Positions 46,701 through 57,000 of a DNA stretch of 64,000 bases are shown here, in pieces (the stretch's first letter is position 1; every line of letters starts with the position of its first letter). The stretch is from Episyrphus balteatus (taxonomy: Eukaryota > Arthropoda > Insecta > Diptera > Syrphidae), in assembly GCF_945859705.1 (NCBI RefSeq), contig NC_079136.1, positions 48,002,094 through 48,066,093 on the forward strand, read 5' to 3'. The notes under the pieces were generated by a model, which ran no database searches, was not told where the DNA came from, and saw nothing but the letters and a program-made list of their open reading frames with translations. Both the position numbers and the translations under genes were made by a program.

Positions 46701-48932
46701 GAATAGGACTTGTCTAAGACCACATACAGTTCAAAGAGCCAACGGAACCACCCTTACCCCCAAACTAAAGGATCCCGCCACTAGGGCTGTAAAAGTAACG
46801 ACAAAACGAGTACCCGCATGTATACGTTACTTTTGATACTAGTAACCGCATCAATAATCGTGTGTTTCGCATGTTTCGTTACTTTCGCATGCTTCGTATG
46901 TTTCGTACTTTTCGTTTCATGTATTTGATACGTTTCGTATGTTTGGTGTTTTAAGTATGTTTCGTACGTTGGTATAAGGGTGTAAAAAAAAAAACAATTT
47001 GTATAATCTAAGCTACATTTTAAGGCCATTAACATTAATTTAAGTTGCTTCGTTCTCATGTTATAAGAGTTTGTAGGTAGCTATACTGGTTTTTTTTCGG
47101 TTTTTTTTTAATCAAACATGGAAACGTTTTTTGATTTTTTTCTAAATTTTTCACAAATCTTTGGTAATTTTTTGTTTATATTCGTTCCGTAATCTTATCA
47201 TAATTCTTTAAAGACCTTTATTTCAAAAGTACATAGCGCAGATCTCGGAATATTAACACTTCAATACAAATATTTCGAACAATTTTCCATTTTTTTTTTC
47301 TATTGAGAGTGATTTTCAAACCTCGTTTTCTCTGCTTTTTTTAGTTGAAAATTTTGCACTGGAAATAAACAAATTTTTTGAAAAACCAAAAAACTTTTGT
47401 ACATTCATAAGCTACATTTCAAGACCATTAACAAGGAGGTCATAAACACATTAGTTGCGGCCGGCATGGGTATATTTCGGCCGCATAGAGAAAGTACCAA
47501 AAACGTCTCTTATGATATTTCTGTATAAATTATGTATTATCGATAACACAACGATACCTTTGCTCTACTATTTTGAACGAGACAAAAGTAAACTTCAGAT
47601 AATTATCTGGAGCTAGCATTTTGACTACGATAACGATATTGATACGAGATGCTAAATGCGACAAATTGAGTGTATCACTTCGATGATTTAGTATTGAAAT
47701 TGGAATGGGGTCGTTCGTCGTGTGTTTCGTATCTCGTATGTTTCGTTACTTCAGTACCCAGTAACGAAACATAAGAGTAACAATACTATTTAGAAAGTAA
47801 CGTTTCGTTACTCGTTACTGAAGCAAATACCCGCATTTTAGTAACGAATACATACGATTTGCTACAGCTCTACCCGCCACCCCTCAAAAACGTAGAAAAT
47901 ACCATGAAGATGTGCAAGAAACAATTTCCGGAAGCAAAAAATACCCGATGGATTTATGGCGATCAAACATAAGTATTACAAGCAGGTAATTGAACAGACT
48001 TTTCGAAAAGCCTACTAGTGCCTTGCAATCCAAGTGGAACCAAGTCATGTAAAATTGCAAATTTTAGTCAGTATGCCAAGAGCTTCTAACTAAATTTTAG
48101 AGATTTTGCTTTAGATTAAGCATAGCACCATCAAATTCCCCAATTATGTAGATTTTAATTTGATTGGTTAGCTCTTTATCCTTCTTAGTAAACAAAATTC
48201 TTACATTGTGGCATGTGGCGCATTGGCAAAGATCTTTCACTCGCGGGTACTAAATTTGACATTTTAAGCGCACATTTCGATGATAAATCTTAGTTAATTC
48301 GCATCAGTCTACAAAACACTTCAAAACACAAACAAACACTACTTAAAGACTAATATATCTTTTCTTAAATTCAAATATGAAAGACTAGCAAACTTACTTG
48401 ATGAAGAACCATTTCCCATCCGACTGAAATCACCAGCAACTATTTGACCCCATTGCATATTCATGAGTGTAAAATCTGGATCTGGAACGTCTCGTTCGCC
48501 GAATAACGATAACGATATAGATCTTGCATTCGGTAATGGTCCACCGGCAAGTGAGCCAGTTGGTTGATGAATTCCATCGCTATACTTTGCTGGTAATAAT
48601 CGTGCGAATCTATAAAAGGAATTCCACAAAAAATACTCAATCGAGTTCAATCACTTTGATTTGAGTGTAGATTACTTGTAATTGGCCATGCCAAGAAGTG
48701 GATTGGCCAAATTGTTGCAAGATCCATCTATAGTTCGGTATTTAGAGTCCTCACATGTTGTTGGTCCCAGATTGCAAAAATCTGCTCCTGAGGGTGGTGT
48801 GGTTGGTGGTGGAGCACCAGCAGCGTTACCAGCAAATAAATCATGAAATGGACATGTTGTATGCACTTCTTTCACATTTTGCAATGATAGTGTAATCATT
48901 TTCAGAAGTAGTATTGATTTAATAAGAGTCAT
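43799..48932 (-). CDS. Px-D: secreted heme peroxidase, distal His replaced by Gly
   Basis: Eight in-phase exons: 48676-48932, 48398-48609, 44958-45693, 44744-44900, 44406-44576, 44153-44351, 43978-44083, 43799-43880; 639 residues. The first ATG is at 48930-48932 (an in-frame TTG upstream is not counted); the signal peptide is SILLLKMITLSL. The distal motif is MQWGQIVAGDFSRMGNGS with Gly at about 145. The Asp after it, the distal Arg (DIRVNSS), the proximal FRHFHSQ and RGRDHGLASYNDF are kept. The final exon ends RSQTKSN, longer than in A. It differs from A and C more than they do from each other in exon 3 (for example STSRSLRSFQRG), so it is an older duplicate. Intron 2 (2.7 kb) holds a MULE-like and an hAT element. 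Exon 7 uses a GTTAGT donor. Confidence 0.92.
46120..46551. mobile_element. MULE-like element with CGAAGTTATGAAA repeats, Px-D intron 2
   Basis: An inverted repeat spans the element (AATTATGAATACCAGAG near the left, CTCTGGTATTCATAATTTT near the right). Both arms hold several copies of a word of about 12 bp, CGAAGTTATGAA or its complement. The flanks GGAATTTTC (46111-46119) and GGAGTTTTC (46552-46560) match at 8 of 9 bases. The termini themselves are diverged, so the ends are provisional. No transposase. Confidence 0.5.
46782..47872. mobile_element. hAT-type transposon, perfect 8-bp duplication CCCGCCAC, Px-D intron 2
   Basis: TAGGGCTGT at the left and ACAGCTCTA at the right are the terminal inverted repeats. 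A perfect 8-bp duplication, CCCGCCAC, lies at 46774-46781 and 47873-47880, diagnostic for hAT insertion. Subterminal regions carry repeats of CGTATGTTTCGT and GTAACGAAAC type, probable transposase-binding sites. The 1.1-kb body has no transposase. It landed in a GC-richer stretch whose two sides rejoin into an open frame (about 46690-47950) of unknown origin. Confidence 0.87.
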
Positions 48933-49330
48933 TTTACTCAAAAGATATAACTAACAATAAATCTTTTTTTAGGAATGCTAGCTTTTATATAAACTTTCTG
49001 TAAAGACATGATTTATGACTGTCTTTTGCCAGATTCTCGCAAATAAAAAAGATAACAATATGTGGTAACAAAATTTTAACTGAATCACTTTTACAAATTA
49101 AGGTAAGTATTTCAGGTTAAACAGTCATTTTTTTAAACTTTAGTTAACAGGTCCAATAAAAGTAGGATTTAACCGGTTTTTTTTTTTTAAAGATAATAAA
49201 GCATTTGCGTAATTTTTTGTCTGTTGAACCGCAACAGGCAAGGGTTTTGTATGGTTCAAGGTTGTGACTTGTGAGTATGCATCAGAAGCATTCTAATTGT
49301 TGCAATAAAGTGAATGAATGGTTATTTGGA
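48933..49330 (-). promoter_or_regulatory. Px-D promoter: TATA box and GATA-type site
   Basis: TATATAAAAGC on the coding strand at about 48981-48992 lies some 50 bp before the ATG. The GATA-type word is at 49050-49056. The block after it is the most diverged of the four, but GTTAACAGGTCC and the GCATTCTAATT segment further out (to about 49320) are shared. Confidence 0.58.
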
Positions 49331-51666
49331 GAATAAATGTCATTATTACCTACTATTTAAATCCAAAATATTTATATATTTTTTTTTATTGCAAAACAGG
49401 TGTTAGCTTAAAATAAATAACGTAGGTAGGTACACGACATGGTAATACGTACTTGCTCATATAAATTATATAAAGTTGGTTAAAAAAAAAACTTTTTGAA
49501 TTTTGAATACTTACTAATTTTATTCTACCATAACGAATACAAAATTTCCTTCGGGCGTTGTCTGGAAAAAGCGAACTTTAGATGAATTTTGTAAACTATG
49601 GTTTGAATTTATAGTCAGACAGAGCATATTCATATGCACAGGCTTTTCAAGCAAATAATCTGATCTAGAATTTCTTTAAAAATTCATACTTTTTTTTTAA
49701 TATTTAATCCTATGTTAGACCAGGGTAAATAATTTTTGAAACCAAAAAAAATCATAGTAGGATGAAACCCATTGGAAAAGGAGGTAAATATGATAAAAAT
49801 TAAAGGAAAAATAAATTAAGGGCGAGTCGAGTTTGGGAAGTGGGTGGGTTGAGTTTTTAATGGTAAAAAATGGTATATCTCGATTTCCGGCAAAACTACA
49901 AGTTCTATGAAAAAAGTTGTATGGCAAAGTTGTAGGTAATAAAAAGATCTACAACTTATGCATTAACAATTTTTTTACATAACCTCAAAATTTATATGAA
50001 AAATTCAAAAAACCGAGTTTTTGGTTTTTTATTTTTATCTTTTTTCAAAAAGATATTTTTTTCTACAAAATTTGGTGAAAACCTACCCTCTTATGTCTCA
50101 GATACACAGTAATTTATTTGATTTCAAATATTAATTTTTTAACCTTATTTTGACTTAATATCAAAAAAACACCCTACTTTTCAATCGAAAATTCACGTGT
50201 CAAAATATCAGTTTTTTTTTTTTAAATCGGTGGGTAATTTGTTCGGTAAAATCTCTTCTTTCTGATGGTGTAAACATAAATTTACATTAGTATACCATAG
50301 TACATATTCTCGTAAAATGCAAAAAATGAAAAACCTTAAATTCGAAAAAAAATGTTTATCATTATTAACAATTTTGGTCTATTTATTAAAATTTAAACTT
50401 TATAGTGTTTATAGATAATGCACTGTAAAATTTAATTTAAGTTTAATTTTAAAGAATTGGGTTGACGGCCTCGGATTCGAAAGGCTTGAAACCGACTGTT
50501 ATATTTATACCTACAGTTAAAAAAAGCAATTCTGTCTGTTTGTATGTAACTCGAGCTACTTAAAAATTTTTGATTAGAATTATGTAGGTAAATTCGATAT
50601 ATTTTTTTTTTTAATTAATACATCGATATATTTCAGGGATCTATTTGCCTCATATCATCAGGATAAAAAAATATTAGATAGTAATTTTTAATTCTAATCT
50701 GTTTCCTCTTAAAAATATGATTAAAAATATGAAACATAAATATTAAAAAAATATTTTTATAAAATAGCCCTTCCGATTGCGTTTGAAAGTCAACAATTTT
50801 AAAATCAATTTTCATTCAAAACATTAATTCATACTTTTCTTAAAAAACATGAGGGTAAGTAACTAGACACATACGTGCAATCTACACGGAGAAAAAAAGA
50901 CACCTTAAAATAAGATGATGTCCAGCTTAAATCCCACCACCCTAAAATTTCATTAAAATGTTTCCACATAAAAATAAGACAATCTCCCATTTAAACTAAG
51001 TGGAGTTCTTTCAGATTTGGGCATTCAAAAAAGTAAGATGATTTATCGGATTAATTTATGACGGAAGTCATCTTGGTCAAAAAACCATGCAGAAACCCGC
51101 TTTATTTAATCCGCTCGTTTTTAGGTGTTTTTCTCCTGCAGTCACGCATTTTTTGTTTTTGTTGTGAATGGTAAAGTGCACTAGGGATAAGAAAATAAAT
51201 TGTAAAATTTTGTATAAAATGCGATCCCATGTTTCTTTTATCCGAATTTTTGAGGAAAAGGAAATGTTATTAAAATTACAAATTTTTTTGGCGTAAAACC
51301 AATACTTGCCTATTAGATCAAGTAAACAACATTATAATTTATGCCTCCTATCAGTGTTGCCAGAGAATTTTAGAGGCAAGGAGCCGAATTTTAGAAGTCT
51401 TGGAGCCAAAAATCGCCAATTACAAAAATTGTTCATAAAAACTCAAAATATTGCATGTTGTACCATTTTTGTTTTTTCATCATTTTTTTTTCCAACTTCA
51501 AATTAACTTAGATATATGATAACAAAAACAAAAAATAAAAAAAAATAAAAAAGAAATAATACCTATTCTGTACTAAATTTATCAGACTTCAAGTTAGATT
51601 TCTTAATTTTTTTTTTGTAATAAATAAGAAAAAAAATATACATTGTGGAAAAGTGGAAACAAAATA
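49331..51666. other. Px-D / Px-E intergenic, left part; no gene seen
   Basis: AT-rich and non-coding. The 49900-50060 stretch (AAAAAGATCTACAACTT and onward) resembles a segment at about 13965 and another near 55170, so a diffuse repeat family is present. At 50888-51136, GGAGAAAAA...ACACCT and AGGTGTTTTTCTCC form a short inverted pair that may mark a degraded MITE. A direct repeat, GGAGCCAAAAATCGCCAA, begins at 51402 and recurs at 52075. Confidence 0.45.
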
Positions 51667-51920
51667 TGAGGCGTTCAGAATAATAATGGGTCAAGTTCAT
51701 TATCGTGCATTATTCTGAACTTTGAGAAGCTTTTTCTCAGACACTAAAGGAACTTTTGAAATAAATGTTTCACAGATCGATAACTCTATACATATATGTC
51801 CAAAATGTCTTTCTTTTATTTTTTTTTTTTGACATAAAACGAAACCCTTAATTTTTAAGACCTTAAAACATCCAACCTAAAGAGAAGTGGACTTGACCCA
51901 TTATAATTCTGAACGCCTCA
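51667..51920. mobile_element. 254-bp MITE, TGAGGCGTTCAGAAT termini
   Basis: TGAGGCGTTCAGAATAATAA (left) is mirrored by TTATAATTCTGAACGCCTCA (right), and the pairing continues through GGGTCAAGT. TA flanks both ends (51665-51666, 51921-51922). No coding capacity; a Tc1/mariner-type MITE is likely. It separates the two copies of the GGAGCC direct repeat. Confidence 0.75.
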
Positions 51921-52171
51921 TATATGAATAAAAATGGAAGTAGATACATTCACAATTGTGCTTTTCAGCAAGACGTCAGATTCTACTTCGAAGAAGTTTA
52001 GTTCTACTTCGAAGACTTTTAATTCGTTATCATAATAATCAAGTTCTTTTCTTATAAAAGTTTTAAATTTTGAAGGAGCCAAAAATCGCCAAATTGAAAA
52101 CTTAAGGAGCCAAATTTTGATAAATCGGAAATCAGAATTTGAAGGAGCCGGAGAAAACTTGAAGGAGCCGG

Positions 52172-53345
52172 TTTGGCTTTCGTAGCAATAGGTCCACTGG
52201 TGATTTGATGGTTTATCTCACCGATCAGTGGAGCAAATCATTACACCGTTTTGGAGAAAGTAAGATTATTGCACTTGATATTTCAAAAGCATTTGATAGA
52301 GTTTGGCATCAAGCTCTCTTATCGAAAATGCTTGCATTCGGTATTGATGAATCTCTTCTTCGTTGGATTAGAAATTACCTTTCAAATCGTTCAATTCAAG
52401 TTGTATTGGATGGATTCAAGTCTGAAACCCACAAAATAAATGCTGGTGTGCCCCAGGGCTCCATTTTGTCTCCGACTCTCTTCCTCATTTTTATTAATGA
52501 TCTACTCTCTGAAACTTCTAATCCACTAAATTGTTTCGCTGACGATAGTACCCTCCTTCGGATGTGGATCTTCAACGGCAAAATATGATAAGCTCATTAA
52601 ATTCTGATCTCGAATGCATTGTCCAATGGGGAATAAGAAACCGCGTAGAATTTAATGCTTCTAAAACACAATGCTGCTTACTATCACTAAAACGAAACCC
52701 TCCCCCTTTGCCACTATCCATGAGTGGTACTTGCATCGAGGAAACTGAACAGCTTTCGATTTTAGGAATGTCCATTACAAACCACCTCCTGTGGAATGAG
52801 CACATATTCGATGTCGCCAAAAACTCTGCGAAATGCTTAGGTTTCCTCCGAAGATGTAAGAAATTTTTCACCCCTTCTGATCTAGCTACAATTTATAAAG
52901 CATACATTCGTCCAAGGCTCGAGTACAATTCCCATATCTGGGCAGGTGCTCCTAAGACCCACTTGAGTTATTTGGATCGAATCCAAAATAGAGCTTTTAA
53001 AATGATAGGTGATAGGTCCATTACAGATACAATCCCATCTCTCGAGCACCGCCGGAATGTATCATGCCTGTCCTTATTTTATAGGTATTTTTTTTTTAAT
53101 GTTCAAACGAAATAGCTAGTTGCATTCCTCCCCTTAAGCAATTCAACCGTGATACTCGTACTTCAAGGAATGCCCATCAGTTTACACTAGAGCCCAATTT
53201 CGGACGTACCGTCAAGTATAGAGATTCCTTCTTTAGCCGTACTACGAGAATGTGGAATGCATTACCTACCCGCCTCAGTTTTTCCCTCCCATTTTAATGT
53301 TCAGAACTTTAAAACCAATGTGCATCGGCATCTCCTTTTAAATCC
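52172..53345 (+). pseudogene. 5'-truncated Jockey/CR1-type LINE reverse transcriptase fragment
   Basis: The frame opens with GFRSNRSTGDLMVYLTDQW, followed by DISKAFDRVWH, GVPQGSILSPTLF and the catalytic FADDST of a non-LTR reverse transcriptase. A frameshift at about 52560 interrupts it. The C-terminal part continues (52564-53115: RPRLEYNSHIWAGAP, LDRIQNRAFKMIGD). After another break near 53090 the terminal TSRNAHQFTLEPNF...MWNALP region is still readable to about 53345. The 5' half including the endonuclease is missing. It is an old, dead copy and not closely related to the RTE in Px-C. Confidence 0.85.
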
Positions 53346-54094
53346 TTTCCACTTTCCTTAAAGCTCGTTTGTTTTTGTTTTCTTCTTAAAATTTGTGCCA
53401 AGAGGTTAGTGTTATCGCTTAGCCTTTAGCAGTTAAAGTTGTAAAGTTTGCTTGAATTCAAAGTGCTGCCAAGTTTGGCAATACTCTTATTTATTTTAAA
53501 AACAGTAAGCTCACTCTATTTGACTGGAGTTCAATTTTCCCTCCTAAATTCTTTTTCATATGAATTCATTCTGGGGGTTTTGACGTCGATATAAATACCT
53601 ATAATAATTTTGAGAATTTTTTTGATATATAAAATTAGAAATTTATTTTCCAAGGGTGTAACACTGAGCCTGATAGATAAGTGAAACAAAATTATTTTAT
53701 TTATTATTTTATTTTTATTTACACATTTTACAATTTAATCGTATTTTTTTACAATACAAATAAATAAATTTGAGGAAAAATACTCTTTAGATATAAAAAA
53801 AAATTACAAGTTTTGTAAGGCTAAAATATTCCTGTCTTTTAGCACCTGTTCTCAACTTTTAATAACTTGTTTTTTTCAATAAGCATTATTTGTTATCTAA
53901 AATAACAAAAATTCTGTAGAAGTTAGCTTATGGATTTAAATGAGTTAAAATACTTTGAGCTCTAGTTAAACTTTTGTTTTCTTTAAGAATAATTTCCATT
54001 ATGAATTCAGGTATATGTAAACAATAAAATGAAATTCTGATTTTATGTACATCTTAGGCTAAATTATTCTACTTCTCGATTTCATGTTCTTATT
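53346..54094. other. LINE 3' remnant and Px-E 3' flank
   Basis: The first 100-150 bp are probably the 3' UTR of the LINE fragment. The rest is AT-rich 3' flank of Px-E, with AATAAA-like words on the minus strand near 53700-53770. No gene is seen. Confidence 0.5.
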
Positions 54095-57000
54095 TTACTT
54101 TTTCGAATGTGCATGTGGACCAATGGGTCCATAAAAACCAGGCGGCTGGGAATAACCTTCGGGACTTCTATCAATCCATTTCGACAAGTCTACAACTGGA
54201 ATTTCCTCGCATGGTATAATTGGATTACTGAAAAAAAGTTAATTAAAACAAACATTAAAATATCTGCAAAAGAAAAACTTACGCCTTTGAAACTGTAACA
54301 AAAGCACTTGGTTGCATCGATGTAATATGATTTCCATTGTCACACATTAATCTTGCCATACTGGCCTTTCGGATTTCTTCAAGTTGTTCTAAAAAGGAAG
54401 AAATAGTGTTTTTAATAATTCACAATCAATATCTGATAAAAATTTACCTTTAGTAAATCCACTAATTCTATCACCACCTTCAAAGAAATACCGATCACCA
54501 ACACGAGTTCTGAAGAATTGTTCAGTTAAAATACATAAGAAGGTTGGTCCAGCCAATGCTCCAGCTACATTGGATTCCAATGCACCACCAACAGTAAGAT
54601 CCACATCATCAGGAGTTGAATAAAGATTTTGCAATCTATCAACAACCTGCACAAAAATTTAAGAAAAATTGAGGTTAGAAGTATTTTTAATGGTATCTTT
54701 AGACATCGTACATCGTTATCAATAAGATCAGTAAAGTCCTTCCATGTTGTAGCTCGTTTCAATCCGCAAAATTCTCTCATGTCGTTGTATGAAGCAAGAC
54801 CATGATCACGATTACGTTGAATATCAATTGCTCGTAGATCACCACCGAATGGCATGTTTCTTCTGAACAGGAAATGTTTGATCTGAAAAAGATTTATTTA
54901 TTGCGTGAGTTTTAGTTTTTTTTAATGATGACAAAAATCCAACGATTTCTGCATGGATCAAAAGCGATCTAGAATGGTTAATTTTTCGGTTACTTTTTTG
55001 ATTGAAAAATATGCTATTTTTTTAAATTAAATTCGTCAAAAGTTCAAAAAATATTTTTTTGCTCAAAAAACATTTAAAATAGATAGAAAACACAACAAAG
55101 TAATTTTTAACCAAGTTTTGTTAAAATCCAACCATTTTTTTTTCAATATTTTTGGGGTAATATAAAAAAATTGATTGGGTAAAAGTTGTAGACACTTTTA
55201 CAATCTACAACTTTTACATATAACTTTTTTCAATGGGAGGTCTACTGTTGAAAGAAATCGTAATTACGAATAAAAGTGTATTGTTAATTTTTACTTACAA
55301 TTTAGGTACTATAGGGAAAAAAAAAAAAAAAAAAATCAGACATGTAGATAATTTAAAGGACTACAACAATAATTTATTTTTTTAGCCAATACTTGCACCG
55401 TTTACAAAATAATAAGGCAAGAGTTTGCTAAACAAAAAACGTCTTTGACTTAATATTACTTATTTTGTATTTGTTTCAACAAAAATAATGTGCACCAAAT
55501 CGATAGAAAATGTTGTAACGAACAATTAATAGCTTTATTTTTTGTCGTAGGACATTCTGAAGCCGAGTTATTCCCAAAAAACTATATTTTTGGGTGTTTT
55601 CGCACCGGTTTTGCATGCGTTCATTTATCAATTGCTCGGCCATCTTTAGTGATAAAGAGCTGATTTTTTCTGTAAAATGCAGGACTTGAATAAGGCTACA
55701 AAATAAATTAGAAAAATGTCAATCATGATATAAGCTTTTTTCGAAATAATGACAAAAATGTGTTTTTTAACAACAAGAATTTGACTTAAAATGGCTGCCA
55801 TTTTGTATTTACTCACTCAAATACAATGAAATTACATACAACGATAGAAAATATTATAAGGAAGAGAATGTATGTTTATTTTTTGGTCTACGACAATCTG
55901 GAGCAAAGATATCAGCTTAGAAGTAAAATATCCCAAAAAATGCATTTTTGCGAATAACTCCGCTAATAAGAATGATCAGGTGGTGAGAAATTGGGTTTAA
56001 GCCTTTTAAATATACCCCTATCGATCCATGAAATAAAAACTGACAGTGCCTCTCTGCGCAAGGTCAAATGACGCTTTGACTGGAGTATCTAACGGTTTTC
56101 CAATTTGTTTTTTCTAAAAATTCTTTTTTATGCAAGAAATCAAATGTTGTACTTGTTTTTGTGCTAAAGATCATTTAAAACGGTGTTTAAAACAGATTTT
56201 ATTTTTTTATACTACTTATGAAATTTCTTAACAATATGAAATTTTAAATTTTCCCTAATTTTAGCCAATAAAAAGGTGTTAACATTAGAGTTATTTTTAC
56301 CATAAGAGTACGTGCGACCCCTGTCGTGCATTTTATTTTTTCAGGTGAAAGGATGTTTTTTTGAGGTGCGGGGCTTAGTAATAATACTTAAAAATATTGA
56401 TGTCTAGCAAAAACGTTAGGTACATTGGGGATTGAAACAAAGAATTTAAAGATTTTATAAAAATAAATTAGGGTAAAAATTCTTTTTTTTTTTTTCGAGA
56501 AAAAGATATGTTGAAATTTTGAACTGGAATGTTATTTGGAAATATTTTTGGTGGGAGACCGAAACAATCCCGAAAACCATAATCCGAAAAACAAAAGTTC
56601 CGAAAATCCAAGATCACTAAAATTCATAATCCTTAAAATTTGGAAAATCTAAAAAAAAACAATTTTGCGCTCTAAAGGTAAATTCTTTCAATCTGAATTC
56701 TTCTCAAATCTCTTCAGATCGACGGACGCGAGACAATGAAAAAGAACGTTAAATGTCTTACCAATTTGATTAAATTAGTTTCGGTTTATTCAAAAAGGTC
56801 TGCCCTATAACATTGGAATTTGCATTCTTTACTTTACAGACCCAATGAAAGCATGGCGGCTTCGGTATTAAGTGTTTTCAAAAACAAAATATTTTTAGTA
56901 AGAATTAATCATTCTAACAAATGATTGTAGTTTGATTTTAAAAATGTAACAATACCTAATGTCCTTTATTGTAGAACAAATATTTAGTATTTTATTTAAC

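Noticed and set aside
50888..51136. Inverted GGAGAAAAA/ACACCT pair as a full MITE
   Set aside because: Only about 15 bp match and no target duplication was found, so it is mentioned only as a possible degraded element.
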